From positions 1,798,001 through 1,862,000 of the forward strand of contig NZ_JBODJB010000001.1 of the NCBI RefSeq assembly GCF_050611725.1: 64,000 nucleotides of DNA. The letters are read 5' to 3'. This document shows positions 1 through 8,768 of this stretch, piece after piece (the first letter of the stretch is position 1; every line of letters begins with the position of its first letter). The position numbers were made by a program, and so were the translations under genes. The notes under the pieces are model-generated. The model was not told the origin of the DNA. It did no database searches and saw only the letters and a list, made by a program, of their open reading frames with translations. This DNA comes from Ferruginibacter sp050611725. Lineage in GTDB: Bacteria > Bacteroidota > Bacteroidia > Chitinophagales > Chitinophagaceae.

Positions 1-241
1 TGTCATTCTCAAATTCAGCATCACGTTGTCGCCATTCTTTTTCTCCGTCTGTTGTCAAAAAATCTGTCCAACGAGAAAGCATGTTTCCCCACAAATGCTT
101 TACAATTGTCGCAATACTATTACTTTCTTTGTTTAATTGTCTGAAAAGTTGTTCGTCAGTTAGTTGCGAAAAAGTTTTTTCTCCAAGCATTTTGTAATAC
201 TCAAATTGTTTTTTCGCACTGTCTAAAAAGTCGTTTGTCAT
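1..241 (-). CDS. DUF1572 family protein (partial, N-terminal part)
   Basis: Reading the minus strand from the ATG at 239-241 gives an open frame of 80 codons that runs off the left edge, so only the N-terminus is present. It begins MTNDFLDSAKKQFEYYKMLG and contains the conserved stretches ESNSIATIVKHLWGNM and SRWTDFL, which I recognise as the DUF1572 family, a DinB-like four-helix fold common in Bacteroidota and Bacillota. The biochemical function is unknown to me. The ATG lies 49 bases from a TGCCACCAAC core (290-299) that is repeated exactly before another accessory gene at 31396. This suggests the gene belongs to the same cassette-like class. The stop codon is outside the window. Confidence 0.85.
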   Translation of the reverse strand, partial: MTNDFLDSAKKQFEYYKMLGEKTFSQLTDEQLFRQLNKESNSIATIVKHLWGNMLSRWTDFLTTDGEKEWRQRDAEFEND

Positions 242-289
242 ATCAATTTTGTGTCTTTTTTTCTCTGTAAGTTTCGGGTTTTCTATAAT

Positions 290-299
290 TGCCACCAAC
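290..299 (-). repeat. cassette-like boundary core, copy 1
   Basis: On the minus strand this reads GTTGGTGGCA followed by ATT. The 13-base string AATTGCCACCAAC (+ strand) recurs exactly at 31417-31429. In both places it lies a few tens of bases upstream of the start codon of a minus-strand accessory gene. See the cassette finding. Confidence 0.55.
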
Positions 300-583
300 A
301 CTTAAATTTATGCCATTGCAAATTATTCTCAAAAAATGCATTCGATTAAAAACTAGTGTATTAATGTTGGCCTTTTTGTATAGTTTCCGGCGTCAATGAT
401 ATTGTACATTTAAGCGTGTTATGCCAGACAAATATAGTTTTTAAGACTACGGTTGTCCATTAGAAGGTTCAGTAAAGAGATCTTGCTGAATGGCTGCCGG
501 ATGGAAGCGGTAGCCGACGCAGGAGGGCTATAAGCGAACAGCCGGAACCAATGCTGCTACTTGTACAAAAGCTCACAGCCCCC
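300..583. other. non-coding spacer between DUF1572 gene and tRNA-Arg
   Basis: I see no convincing gene here. It contains GTTATGCCAGA at 418-428, which resembles the GTTATGGGCA cassette core at 31609 and may be another boundary. The part from about 480 to 570 is richer in G+C than its surroundings and looks like degraded foreign sequence. Confidence 0.4.
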
Positions 584-614
584 AAATAAAAAAGCCCTGC
601 AATTTGCAAGGCTT
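584..614 (-). terminator. terminator of tRNA-Arg
   Basis: On the minus strand the arms AAGCCTTGCAA and TTGCAGGGCTT pair with one mismatch and are followed by a T run. The hairpin starts 13 bases after the tRNA-Arg 3' end. Confidence 0.7.
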
Positions 615-627
615 AACTTTTATCTCG

Positions 628-701
<74 letters not shown>

Positions 702-763
702 TGATTTTGAGGCTGCAAATATAGGAAAAAAGAATTTAGTTTTTTGTTTTTAGTTCATGGTTT

Positions 764-800
764 TTAGTCCATGGCCTATGGATTAAAGACCATGGACTAA
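764..800. repeat. perfect 11-bp inverted repeat after yitT-like gene
   Basis: Arms TTAGTCCATGG (764-774) and CCATGGACTAA (790-800) pair perfectly around a 15-base loop, just past the stop codon of the YitT-like gene. A related word, TAGTTCATGG, precedes it. It may act as a transcript end for the minus strand, and it belongs to the word-built intergenic repeats described under findings. Confidence 0.6.
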
Positions 801-806
801 ACTGAC

Positions 807-1778
807 TTAATGTTTGTGTCTTCTTTTCTTAATAATACCGCCTTTTGTATCTTTTACTGCACTCATTACCACAAATGCGTTAGGGTCTATTTTAGTGATC
901 TCGGTGTTTAATTTGTTCAACTCCAGACGGGTTATAATGGTATAAACGATATCTACTTCGGAGGTTTCGCCGCTTTTGCCATAGCCTTTTTTGCCTTTGT
1001 ATACGGTAACACCTCGTCCTAGTTCGGCAATGATCATTTCTCTTATTTCTTCGTTGTGGGAAGATATAATGGTTACACCGGTGTACTCTTCTATACCTTC
1101 AATTACAAAATCGAGGGTTTTGGATGCCGCCAGATAAGTAATGAGTGAATACAATGCTGCATCAATAGAAAGGAGATAGGCTGCTACCGAAAATACCAAA
1201 ATATTGATGCCAATGATGATATCACCAATGGTAGTACCAAACCTGCGACTCAGGTAAATGGCCAAAACTTCAGTGCCATCGATCACTGCACCACCTCTAA
1301 CGGAAAGTCCGATACCGGCACCTAGAAAGAAACCGCCGAATACGGCTACAAGCAACTTATCTTCCGTAACAGTTTTGAAATGTATTGAAGCTACTGCTAT
1401 TGCTAGTCCGGTAATAGCCAATGCTGTTTTTATAGCAAATTGTTTGCTGATGAGTTTATAACCGAGGTAGACAAAGGGAATATTGATGATCAATATTAAT
1501 ATGTAAAGTGGGATATTGGTTACTTCATGTGTAAGTAATGAAATGCCGGTGGCACCACCATCTACAAATCTGTTTGGTATTAAAAAGCTTTCGAGGCCGA
1601 ATGCGGCAGATATTATACCGGCCGTAATAAGAATAATATCTTTTACCCAACGAAATACATTGATCTTAAGCTCACGATATCCTTTGGCAAGTTCAAAAGA
1701 TGAGTATTCGGCACCGTGATTTGGATCCTTATCTTCAAGGATGTTCTCAATGATTATTTTTTTCCAGAAATTTCTCAT
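807..1778 (-). CDS. YitT family membrane protein (DUF161 + DUF2179)
   Basis: A 323-residue inner-membrane protein. Five to six hydrophobic segments fill roughly residues 40-225 and correspond to the duplicated YitT (DUF161) membrane domain. A soluble C-terminal domain of about 90 residues follows, containing GVTVYKGKKGYG and ending in a basic tail, as in DUF2179. The length fits the family (about 280-320). Its transport substrate is not established. I start at the ATG at 1778 rather than the TTG three codons upstream (1787). The gene stands alone on this strand, with an inverted repeat after its stop and a word-repeat spacer (1800-1910) before its start. Confidence 0.9.
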   Translation of the reverse strand: MRNFWKKIIIENILEDKDPNHGAEYSSFELAKGYRELKINVFRWVKDIILITAGIISAAFGLESFLIPNRFVDGGATGISLLTHEVTNIPLYILILIINIPFVYLGYKLISKQFAIKTALAITGLAIAVASIHFKTVTEDKLLVAVFGGFFLGAGIGLSVRGGAVIDGTEVLAIYLSRRFGTTIGDIIIGINILVFSVAAYLLSIDAALYSLITYLAASKTLDFVIEGIEEYTGVTIISSHNEEIREMIIAELGRGVTVYKGKKGYGKSGETSEVDIVYTIITRLELNKLNTEITKIDPNAFVVMSAVKDTKGGIIKKRRHKH

Positions 1779-1799
1779 TGGTGGCAAGTTACGAAAATT

Positions 1800-1911
1800 A
1801 GGAGTAGTAATTTACGATGTACGATGTACGATTTTCTTAAGCTTTAGAAGTATTCGTTTTAAGGAAATACTATACAAGTCGAAAGGCATCGTAAATCGAA
1901 CGTCCTTATAA
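1800..1911. repeat. word-repeat spacer (ACGATGTACGATGTACGATT)
   Basis: ACGATGT is repeated in tandem near 1812-1832, and an inverse relative (CATCGTAAATCGAACGT) lies near 1887-1904. Together they form an imperfect large inverted repeat in the spacer between the yitT-like and ABC-F genes. Confidence 0.5.
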
Positions 1912-3873
1912 TTAATTTAACTTTTCCTCTAATTCCATAACTTTTTCAAAAACAATTTCATATTCTTTATTTAAAGAAGATAGTTCTGTTGAGATGTTTT
2001 TGTAATCTGTTTCGGTTTGTTGAAATTTTTCTTTGTTGGCATAGTTTCCGGGATCGGCCATTGCAGTTTCTAATTCGGCTTTGCGTTTATTCAAGACCGC
2101 TAGTTTTTCTTCTATCTGTTGAAAACGGTTCTTATTTTTTTGATATTCTTTTTTTAGTTCTTTGTCGATGGAAGTGTTTTTTTCTGTAGGTGCCGGTACA
2201 GGTTTTACTTCTTCTTTTATAACAGACTTGGTCTCTTTGCCTTTATTTTCGTTGCCTTCAGCCTTTTTTGCGGCCTCTCTTCTTGCTTTCCATTCTTCCC
2301 ACTCAGCATAAGTACCTTTGAATTCCACTATTTTATGGTCTTCTATCTCCCATATTTTATTGGCAATTTTACTTACAAAATGCCTGTCGTGACTTACAAA
2401 TACCAGACTGCCTTCGTAATTGTTCAATGCGTTGATCAAGAGGTCAACGGAATGAATGTCCAAGTGGTTGGTAGGTTCATCGAGCATTAAGAAGTTGGCT
2501 TTGCTGACAATTGTTTTTGCCAAAGCCACTCTCGCTTTTTCTCCACCGCTTAATACTTTAATTCTTTTATCTACATCATCGCCACTAAATAAGAAACAAC
2601 CTAATAAACTTCTTAATTCAAGATCTGTTTTGCCGCTTCGGCTTTCTCTCATTTCATCCAGCACCGTATTTTCTATATTCAGTGCTTCGAGTTGATGCTG
2701 TGCATAAAAAGATTCTTCTACATTATGTCCCCAAACTCTGTCGCCGGTAAATTGTTCATTGCCGACAATTATCCTTAATAATGTCGATTTACCTTTACCG
2801 TTAGCACCAATCAATGCGATCTTATCTCCACGGTCAATTTCAGCACCAGTGTTTTCCATTATTTTCAGGTCGCCGAAACTTTTGCTGATATTTTTTAATG
2901 TACATAACACTCTACCCGGTTGTTTATCAACAATAAAATTGATACGCATATTCGGACGTTCAATTTCTACATTCTCAATTCTATCTAATTTCTCTAAACG
3001 TTTTACAATACTTTGTGCGGCAGCAGCCTTGCTGGCTTTTGCTTTGAAGCGTTCAACAAATCGTTCATTCTGACGAATATAATCCTGCTGATTTTCGTAA
3101 GCTTTTTGTTGTATTTCTACACGTAATGCTTTTTCTGTTTCGTAATAAGAATAGTTGCCGGTATAAAAATGTAATTTTTGTTGATAGAGTTCTACCACTT
3201 TATTAACCATTCTATCTAAAAAATAACGGTCATGGCTAACCATTACAACGGCTCCTTGATAATGTTGCAAATATTTTTCGAGCCATTCAATGCTTGGTAG
3301 ATCCAAGTGATTCGTAGGTTCATCCAGCAACAATACATCGGGTGCCATCAAGATCATCTTTGCTAATAAAACCCTCATACGCCAACCTCCGCTGAATTGT
3401 TTATAAGGTTTACTTAAGCTTTCATTGCTGAATCCAAGGCCTTGTAAAATTTCTTCTGTTTTGTGGTGAATATTATAGCCACCTAACACATCCAGTTCAT
3501 GTAATTTCTCAGAATATTCAATGGCAAGGTTTTCATCGCCTGTTTTCTCTAACTCTAATCCAATAGCCTCAATTTCTTTTTCCAATTGTTTTACTCTTTC
3601 AAATGCACCCATGGCTACTTCCAAAATAGAATCTTCGGTATCAAAACTCAAAAGGTCCTGATGTAAAAAGCCAATAGTGGTTTCTCTGCCTTGTTCAACT
3701 GTGCCTTTACTTGGCAGATACTGGCGGGTAAGTACTTTGAGCAGGGTAGATTTTCCTGTACCATTATAACCTATCAAAGCAATTCTTTCATTGGGTTGTA
3801 TATGCCAGGTAGCATCTTCCACAATAGCACGGGCACCAAATTCAAACGTAACATTCTGTAATCCTAATAACAT
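1912..3873 (-). CDS. ABC-F family ATPase (translation-associated, Uup/EttA-like)
   Basis: A 653-residue soluble protein with two ABC ATPase domains in one chain and no membrane segment, which defines ABC-F. Domain 1 has Walker A GYNGTGKST near residue 35 and signature FSGGWRMRV near residue 160, followed by LLLDEPTNHLD. Domain 2 has GANGKGKST near residue 358 and LSGGEKARVALA, again with LDEPTNHLD. The segment between the domains is the charged P-site tRNA-interaction motif. A lysine/glutamate-rich tail (about residues 555-653) forms a coiled coil as in Uup. ABC-F proteins bind the ribosomal E site. Without distinguishing residues I do not assign Uup, EttA or a resistance type. A minus-strand -7 element lies at 3894-3901. 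Confidence 0.93.
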   Translation of the reverse strand: MLLGLQNVTFEFGARAIVEDATWHIQPNERIALIGYNGTGKSTLLKVLTRQYLPSKGTVEQGRETTIGFLHQDLLSFDTEDSILEVAMGAFERVKQLEKEIEAIGLELEKTGDENLAIEYSEKLHELDVLGGYNIHHKTEEILQGLGFSNESLSKPYKQFSGGWRMRVLLAKMILMAPDVLLLDEPTNHLDLPSIEWLEKYLQHYQGAVVMVSHDRYFLDRMVNKVVELYQQKLHFYTGNYSYYETEKALRVEIQQKAYENQQDYIRQNERFVERFKAKASKAAAAQSIVKRLEKLDRIENVEIERPNMRINFIVDKQPGRVLCTLKNISKSFGDLKIMENTGAEIDRGDKIALIGANGKGKSTLLRIIVGNEQFTGDRVWGHNVEESFYAQHQLEALNIENTVLDEMRESRSGKTDLELRSLLGCFLFSGDDVDKRIKVLSGGEKARVALAKTIVSKANFLMLDEPTNHLDIHSVDLLINALNNYEGSLVFVSHDRHFVSKIANKIWEIEDHKIVEFKGTYAEWEEWKARREAAKKAEGNENKGKETKSVIKEEVKPVPAPTEKNTSIDKELKKEYQKNKNRFQQIEEKLAVLNKRKAELETAMADPGNYANKEKFQQTETDYKNISTELSSLNKEYEIVFEKVMELEEKLN

Positions 3874-3893
3874 TGTATAAAGCGTAATTTTTG

Positions 3894-3901
3894 CAAAAGT
3901 A
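3894..3901 (-). promoter_or_regulatory. -7 element TACTTTTG for ABC-F gene
   Basis: TACTTTTG on the minus strand matches the Bacteroidota consensus TAnnTTTG and lies 21 bases upstream of the ABC-F ATG. No clear -33 TTTG is seen at the ideal spacing. Confidence 0.5.
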
Positions 3902-3942
3902 AGTTAATCGGCAAACTATTTACGAGGTTCGGTGTTATAATG

Positions 3943-3950
3943 TAGCTTTG
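3943..3950 (+). promoter_or_regulatory. -7 element TAGCTTTG for DUF3347 operon
   Basis: TAGCTTTG matches TAnnTTTG and lies 15 bases upstream of the ATG at 3966. A TTTA about 20 bases upstream could serve as the -33 element. It is divergent to the ABC-F promoter. Confidence 0.5.
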
Positions 3951-3965
3951 TGAAAAAATTACAAT

Positions 3966-4574
3966 ATGAAGAAAATATTATTAATACTTGCTTTGGGCCT
4001 GGTTGGATTTGGTGTGTATTGGTTTAAATTCAGAAAAACTGAAAAGGGACCTGAAGTGCCGAAGCAACAAGCACTGAAAGTTCGTAAGCATAGCGATGCT
4101 TTTTATCAGAAGATCGATACTACATTGTCGGCGTATTTTGGTATGCAATATGCATTTTTTGACTGGGATACGGCTAAGGCTAAGGCTTCCTGCAAACAAA
4201 TGATCGCTTTGGCAGATAGCATCAGTTTAGAAGAATTGAAAAAAGATACAGTTGGCATTTTTGAATCAGCATCCGGCTTTTTAAGTGAACTAAAGGGTAA
4301 TGCTCAAAATATGCTTACCCAAACGAATATTGCTGAAATGCGTAGAGATTTTAAAAATATGGGAGAGAATATTTATCCGTTTCTGAAAACAATACATTAC
4401 GAAGGAAAGACCCTATACTGGCAAAATTGCCCGATGGCTTTTGATGATCTTGGTGCAAATTGGTTGAGTACTACTGCTACAATAGTAAATCCGTATTTTG
4501 GTAAAAAAGATGCCAAGTACGGTTCGGCTATGCATGATTGCGGAGAAGTGATGGATAGCATTAAGGCGGAATAA
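3966..4574 (+). CDS. DUF3347 domain protein, membrane-anchored, putative metal-binding
   Basis: A 202-residue protein with one N-terminal hydrophobic segment (residues 3-19) followed by a basic stretch, so it is probably anchored in the inner membrane with a periplasmic body. The C-terminal half carries the DUF3347 pattern: YWQNCPMAF, then ANWLS, NPYFG and a final MHDCG. The Cys/Met/His pairs CPM and MHDC look like copper or other soft-metal ligands. DUF3347 is found attached to CusB-type efflux proteins and copper proteins, so a periplasmic metal role is a family-based inference. It is first in a three-gene run (next start 11 bases after its stop) that ends in a TonB receptor. Confidence 0.75.
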   Translation: MKKILLILALGLVGFGVYWFKFRKTEKGPEVPKQQALKVRKHSDAFYQKIDTTLSAYFGMQYAFFDWDTAKAKASCKQMIALADSISLEELKKDTVGIFESASGFLSELKGNAQNMLTQTNIAEMRRDFKNMGENIYPFLKTIHYEGKTLYWQNCPMAFDDLGANWLSTTATIVNPYFGKKDAKYGSAMHDCGEVMDSIKAE

Positions 4575-4584
4575 TTTTTTATTA

Positions 4585-5157
4585 ATGAAAATACTATCAT
4601 CCTTTTTATTGATGACTTTGATCGGTATCTTTTCAGGATGCGGTACAACTCAGTATTCAACAGATGATGATAAAATATTTATCTGGGCGAAAGATAAGGC
4701 GATTGTTTGGACAGATTTTCGAGGCTCTATCCCGGCAGAGGACGCAAATGTGAAATGGAGTGCAGTAACTTTTTCTTTTATCGCTTACAGAATTGTAGAT
4801 AAAAATAAAACACTGATAGGAGCATATTTCGACAGAAGTCAATCATGGGTTATACGTCAGCGTGATGATCTGTTGAAACATGAACAATATCATTTTAATA
4901 TTACTGAAATATTTGCCCGTCAAATACGTGAAAAAGTAACTAAAAATAAACTATTGCCCGGCTCTCCTTCATTTGACTATGTCTATAGCATGGAAATTGC
5001 TAAATGTAATACGATGCAGAAAGAATATGATGATGCTACGGAACATGGTAAAAATAAAGAAGAACAACTGCGACAAGAAAAATTAATTGATGAAAAACTG
5101 ACGGCATTGGATGCTTTCAAAGATCCAATGGCCATTTACGCTAGTAAGGAATACTGA
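4585..5157 (+). CDS. putative zincin-like lipoprotein (HEQYH motif, DUF922-like)
   Basis: A 190-residue lipoprotein. The signal MKILSSFLLMTLIGIFSGC ends in a lipobox (FSGC), so the mature protein starts at Cys19. The sequence has W-x-DF-x-G (VWTDFRGS), then LLKHEQYHFNITEIFARQIR. HEQYH fits the HExxH zinc-protease motif, and the surrounding LLxHEQxHFxxxE...R pattern is typical of DUF922-like proteins of Bacteroidota. A helix rich in Glu/Lys ends the protein. No peptidase activity is proven for this group as far as I know. The gene lies between the DUF3347 gene and the TonB receptor, with 2 bases to the latter's ATG, so the three are very likely co-transcribed. Confidence 0.7.
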   Translation: MKILSSFLLMTLIGIFSGCGTTQYSTDDDKIFIWAKDKAIVWTDFRGSIPAEDANVKWSAVTFSFIAYRIVDKNKTLIGAYFDRSQSWVIRQRDDLLKHEQYHFNITEIFARQIREKVTKNKLLPGSPSFDYVYSMEIAKCNTMQKEYDDATEHGKNKEEQLRQEKLIDEKLTALDAFKDPMAIYASKEY

Positions 5158-5159
5158 TT

Positions 5160-7517
5160 ATGAAAAAAATATTGTACCTGTTTATTGTCTGTTTGTTTTC
5201 CCTGCCCATAGCTGCACAAAATAAATACACCATCAGTGGTTATATAAAAGATGCACAAAATGGCGAAACCCTGATCGGTGCTACCATATCGGTAAGTGGT
5301 AAATCAAAAGGTATTACCTCCAATCAATACGGTTTTTACTCGTTAACATTACTGGCAGGGAATTATAATTTGATATGTACCTATGCCGGTTTTCAACCGA
5401 AAGTGATTGCAGTGCAGTTAGATGGCGATAAGCAGTTGAATTTTGATATGCTTATCAAGGGAGCTATGACTGAAGTAGTAGTTACGTCTTCTAAAAAAAG
5501 AGATGCCAATGTAAAAGATGCACAGATGGGAAAACTATCCTTGCCCATTGAACAGATTAAAGCTATACCTGCATTTATGGGTGAAGTGGATCTGTTGAAA
5601 ACAATTCAACTTTTACCCGGTGTACGCAATGCAGGTGAAGGTAGTGCAGGTATTTATGTACGTGGCGGCGGACCCGATCAAAATTTGATCATGTTGGATG
5701 ATGCACCAGTTTACAATACAGGCCATTTATTCGGATTCTTTTCCATTTTCAATTCAGATGCAATTAAAAATGTTTCGCTGATAAAGGGAGGCATGCCTGC
5801 TCAATACGGCGGACGATTATCGAGTGTGCTGGATGTTTCAATGAAAGAAGGAAATGATAAAAAATTTCAGGTAGATGGCGGTATCGGATTGATCGCTTCA
5901 CGTATTTCTATTCAGGGGCCGATCAAAAAAAATAAAGCATCATTCATCATCTCAGGAAGAAGAACATACATAGATGCATTGGTAAAGCCGGCTATCAAAA
6001 AGACAAGTGCATTCTATGGTTCCGGATATTATTTCTACGATCTGAATGCAAAACTGAATTATCGATTCAGCTCAAAAGACCGATTGTATTTAAGCGGTTA
6101 TTTTGGGAGAGATGTATTTGATTTTGTAAATGGCAAACAAAGTTTGAATGTAAATATACCCTGGGGTAATGCCACCGGAACCTTACGGTGGAACCATGTT
6201 TTCAATAAAAGATTATTTGGAAATACAACAGCTGTTTACAACAGTTATAATTTTGCCTTCAAAGCTTCGCAAAATAGTTTTGATATAAAATTGGCTTCGG
6301 GTATAAGGGATATCAGTATCAAACAGGATTTTGATCTCTATCCCTTTACAGGGCATAAAGTAAAATTCGGTGCAATCTATACATATCATCGTTTTACCCC
6401 ATCCGTTTTTAGTGGTAAGCAAGATTCTGTAACGTTTGCTCCACAGAATGCTCAGGTTAAATTTGCACACGAATCAGCTGTTTATGTGCAAGATGATTGG
6501 GAAATTAGCGATAAGATAAAAATTAATGGGGGGCTTCGTTATAGTTGGTTCCAACAAATTGGTAAACATACTATTTATGCTACTGATGCCGACGGTAACA
6601 GGCTTGATAGTACCGTATATAAAGCAGGGGAAGCTGTAAAGACCTATGGTGGCCTGGAGCCAAGAGTCACAATGCGATATGCTCTAGATGATGCCACATC
6701 GCTTAAAGCATCTGTTACAAGAAATTTTCAATACATACATCTGGTGAGTAACTCCGGAAGTACATTGCCTACAGATCTGTGGGTGCCGAGTACTTATATT
6801 GTTAAACCGCAGATCAGTTGGTTGTATGCTGCAGGGTTGTTCAAAAATTTTAAAGACAATACTTATGAAACTTCGATTGAAGTTTATTATAAAAGGATGC
6901 AAAATCAGATAGAGTACAAGGAAGGTTATACGCCTAATACTTTAGAAGATACGGAAACATTTTTTGTTTTCGGAAAAGGCTGGAGTTATGGTACAGAGTT
7001 GTTTGTCAACAAAACCAAAGGAAAGTTTACCGGATGGCTTGGTTACACACTAAGTTGGACATGGCGTAAATTTCCTCAGCTTAATTTTGGAGAAAAATAT
7101 CCTGCTAAATACGACAGAAGGAATGATTTGAGTATTGTTGCTTTGTATGAATTGAACAAACGATGGAAACTATCGGGCACATTTGTATACGGAACAGGAA
7201 ATGCAGCCACATTGCCACAAAGATTTTATATTGTAAACGGTATACTAACGCAAGAGTATAGCCGAATTAATGAATATAGATTACCATCTTATCACAGGCT
7301 GGATTTTGCTGCTATTAACACACCTAAAAAGAATGAGAAAAGAAAATGGAAGACAGAGTGGGTGTTCAGTATCTATAATGTATATAGCAGAAAAAATCCG
7401 TACTTCATTTACTTCGATCAAACAGGCAGCCCTTATGATGGAACTTTAAAAGTGCAAGGAAAACAAGTGAGCCTTTTTCCGATCATTCCTGCGGTTACAT
7501 GGAATTTTAAGTTTTAA
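5160..7517 (+). CDS. TonB-dependent outer-membrane receptor with carboxypeptidase-regulatory-like domain
   Basis: A 785-residue outer-membrane transporter. A signal peptide (about residues 1-20, ending AAQN) is followed by a CarboxypepD_reg-like beta-sandwich (about 25-105; ISGYIKDAQNGETLIGAT). Then comes the plug domain (about 120-225; LLPGVRNAGEGSAGIYVRGG and IKGGMPAQYGGRLSSVLD) and a 22-stranded barrel ending in the aromatic C-terminus TWNFKF. It lacks the size and the neighbouring SusD gene of a glycan-importing SusC, so the ligand is more likely a metal complex, cofactor or peptide. The DUF3347 protein just upstream makes a metal link thinkable, but that is inference. It is the last gene of the operon starting at 3966, followed by a large imperfect inverted repeat. 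Confidence 0.93.
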   Translation: MKKILYLFIVCLFSLPIAAQNKYTISGYIKDAQNGETLIGATISVSGKSKGITSNQYGFYSLTLLAGNYNLICTYAGFQPKVIAVQLDGDKQLNFDMLIKGAMTEVVVTSSKKRDANVKDAQMGKLSLPIEQIKAIPAFMGEVDLLKTIQLLPGVRNAGEGSAGIYVRGGGPDQNLIMLDDAPVYNTGHLFGFFSIFNSDAIKNVSLIKGGMPAQYGGRLSSVLDVSMKEGNDKKFQVDGGIGLIASRISIQGPIKKNKASFIISGRRTYIDALVKPAIKKTSAFYGSGYYFYDLNAKLNYRFSSKDRLYLSGYFGRDVFDFVNGKQSLNVNIPWGNATGTLRWNHVFNKRLFGNTTAVYNSYNFAFKASQNSFDIKLASGIRDISIKQDFDLYPFTGHKVKFGAIYTYHRFTPSVFSGKQDSVTFAPQNAQVKFAHESAVYVQDDWEISDKIKINGGLRYSWFQQIGKHTIYATDADGNRLDSTVYKAGEAVKTYGGLEPRVTMRYALDDATSLKASVTRNFQYIHLVSNSGSTLPTDLWVPSTYIVKPQISWLYAAGLFKNFKDNTYETSIEVYYKRMQNQIEYKEGYTPNTLEDTETFFVFGKGWSYGTELFVNKTKGKFTGWLGYTLSWTWRKFPQLNFGEKYPAKYDRRNDLSIVALYELNKRWKLSGTFVYGTGNAATLPQRFYIVNGILTQEYSRINEYRLPSYHRLDFAAINTPKKNEKRKWKTEWVFSIYNVYSRKNPYFIYFDQTGSPYDGTLKVQGKQVSLFPIIPAVTWNFKF

Positions 7518-7602
7518 GGATGGTTTAGAATGATTAGGAGTTTAGAGATTTTAGTTGAATGTTGTTCAATTCTAAATCTTCCAAACTTTCTAAACCATTA
7601 AA
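7518..7602. repeat. imperfect inverted repeat between convergent genes
   Basis: The arm starting GGTTTAGAATGATTAGGAG pairs imperfectly with the arm ending CCAAACTTTCTAAACC over roughly 33 bases per side, with a 4-base centre. It separates the convergent TonB receptor and the gene at 7603-8649 and could end both transcripts. It is built of reiterated TTTAGA-like words. Confidence 0.6.
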
Positions 7603-8649
7603 CTATTTCTGCTTTCGGACAAACCGAATCAACCCGCTTTTTTGAAGATCTGAAGTGATCCTTACTTCATAGCGATTATCGCCATCTGTAACAATCATTA
7701 GTGCAGTATTAGGAGGTATCTCACCAAGGTTTTCGGCATACATGATCAATTCATTAACGCCATCCGTATCATCTACTGCCAAGTTAAGCGTAATAGCTCT
7801 CGTACTTAGTTTTTTGTGAGATAACAATAGTTTTCTGTTATAAAATAATGAGATGCTATCTCCGTCAATATCTCCATTATCATACAACTCTACTTTAAAT
7901 GTAGGGTTATCAATTTCTATTGTTTTTAAAATATTGTTGTCTCTTTTTCTGTAATCCAGATCTGAGGGAATCACTGGTTCTTCGCCGGTTTTGCTTGCAA
8001 CTGCAGATTTAACAGGTTCTTTCTCAGTAGGAGTTGTTTTTTCCGGAGCTTTAACTATCGGGGCAACAGGTTTTGTTTTTGAGCCATTTTGTACAACAGT
8101 TTCCTGAGGCTTTGTTGCTGTAACAGGAGGTTTAGGAGGCTTAGGTTTTATTTTAGGTTCTGAAAATAATGAACGACCCTTTTTTTCTTTTGTTGAAGAA
8201 GCTAATGCAGGTACAGTTTTTCTCGTAAGTGTGGTCATTCCTACGCCACAATCATGTCCGGGAGCAGGTTTCCATGTGCCGGCTAATTCTTCCTTACCAT
8301 TTACTTTTTTATAAGTAAGCACATGAGTTTGTAAACAATCCTGCATTGGTGGTGTGTTACCTTTAAGACGGGCAGTTTCTGTAACAATAACACTTTTTGT
8401 TTTTTTATTGTATGAACCTGAAAGTGAACAGATAACAAAATATTGTCGACCTTGAAAATACGTGTAAGAATAGCCTGTGACCTTTTCGCCGTTTATATTC
8501 AACTCCAATACATATTCGGTATTTTGTTCAGCATAAAGACTGATGTTGCCATTGTCATCAAAATAACCTCTCCATTGCCCGCTGATATTTTGTGCAATAC
8601 CTTTTATGCTCACCAAAAAGATACTCAGTAGTAGTAAAAATCGCTTCAT
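7603..8649 (-). CDS. secreted protein of unknown function
   Basis: 348 residues from the ATG at 8649; a TTG four codons upstream (8661) is the alternative. A signal peptide (MKRFLLLLSIFLVSIKGIAQ) targets it to the periplasm or beyond. The N-terminal part (about 20-150) starts ISGQWRGYFDDNGN, includes two Cys in CLQTHV and HDCGVG, and resembles small beta-rich domains of Bacteroidota secreted proteins. A Pro/Lys/Thr-rich linker (about 165-230) follows. The C-terminal domain (about 235-348) has NPTFKVELYDNGDIDGDSIS, a pattern I have seen in Bacteroidota secreted proteins with a calcium-like D-x-D-x-D run. I do not recognise a defined function. It is convergent with the TonB receptor gene and divergent from thrS. 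Confidence 0.75.
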   Translation of the reverse strand: MKRFLLLLSIFLVSIKGIAQNISGQWRGYFDDNGNISLYAEQNTEYVLELNINGEKVTGYSYTYFQGRQYFVICSLSGSYNKKTKSVIVTETARLKGNTPPMQDCLQTHVLTYKKVNGKEELAGTWKPAPGHDCGVGMTTLTRKTVPALASSTKEKKGRSLFSEPKIKPKPPKPPVTATKPQETVVQNGSKTKPVAPIVKAPEKTTPTEKEPVKSAVASKTGEEPVIPSDLDYRKRDNNILKTIEIDNPTFKVELYDNGDIDGDSISLFYNRKLLLSHKKLSTRAITLNLAVDDTDGVNELIMYAENLGEIPPNTALMIVTDGDNRYEVRITSDLQKSGLIRFVRKQK

Positions 8650-8727
8650 AGTGTTGCCCAAATTTTAGTCGAAAATACAGTACTACAAAGATATTCGAGA
8701 TATATTTTTCCGTAGCTAATACTTCGT

Positions 8728-8735
8728 TAAATTTG
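8728..8735 (+). promoter_or_regulatory. -7 element TAAATTTG for thrS
   Basis: TAAATTTG fits TAnnTTTG, with a T-rich stretch (8705-8709) near the -33 position. It gives a short leader to the thrS ATG at 8769. Confidence 0.55.
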
Positions 8736-8768
8736 CAATTCTTTACAAAAGACGGAATTAAGAAAAAA

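Noticed and set aside
1812..1832. Short CRISPR-like or tandem array
   Set aside because: The ACGATGT words are contiguous, with no spacers and no cas genes; they belong to the intergenic word repeats.
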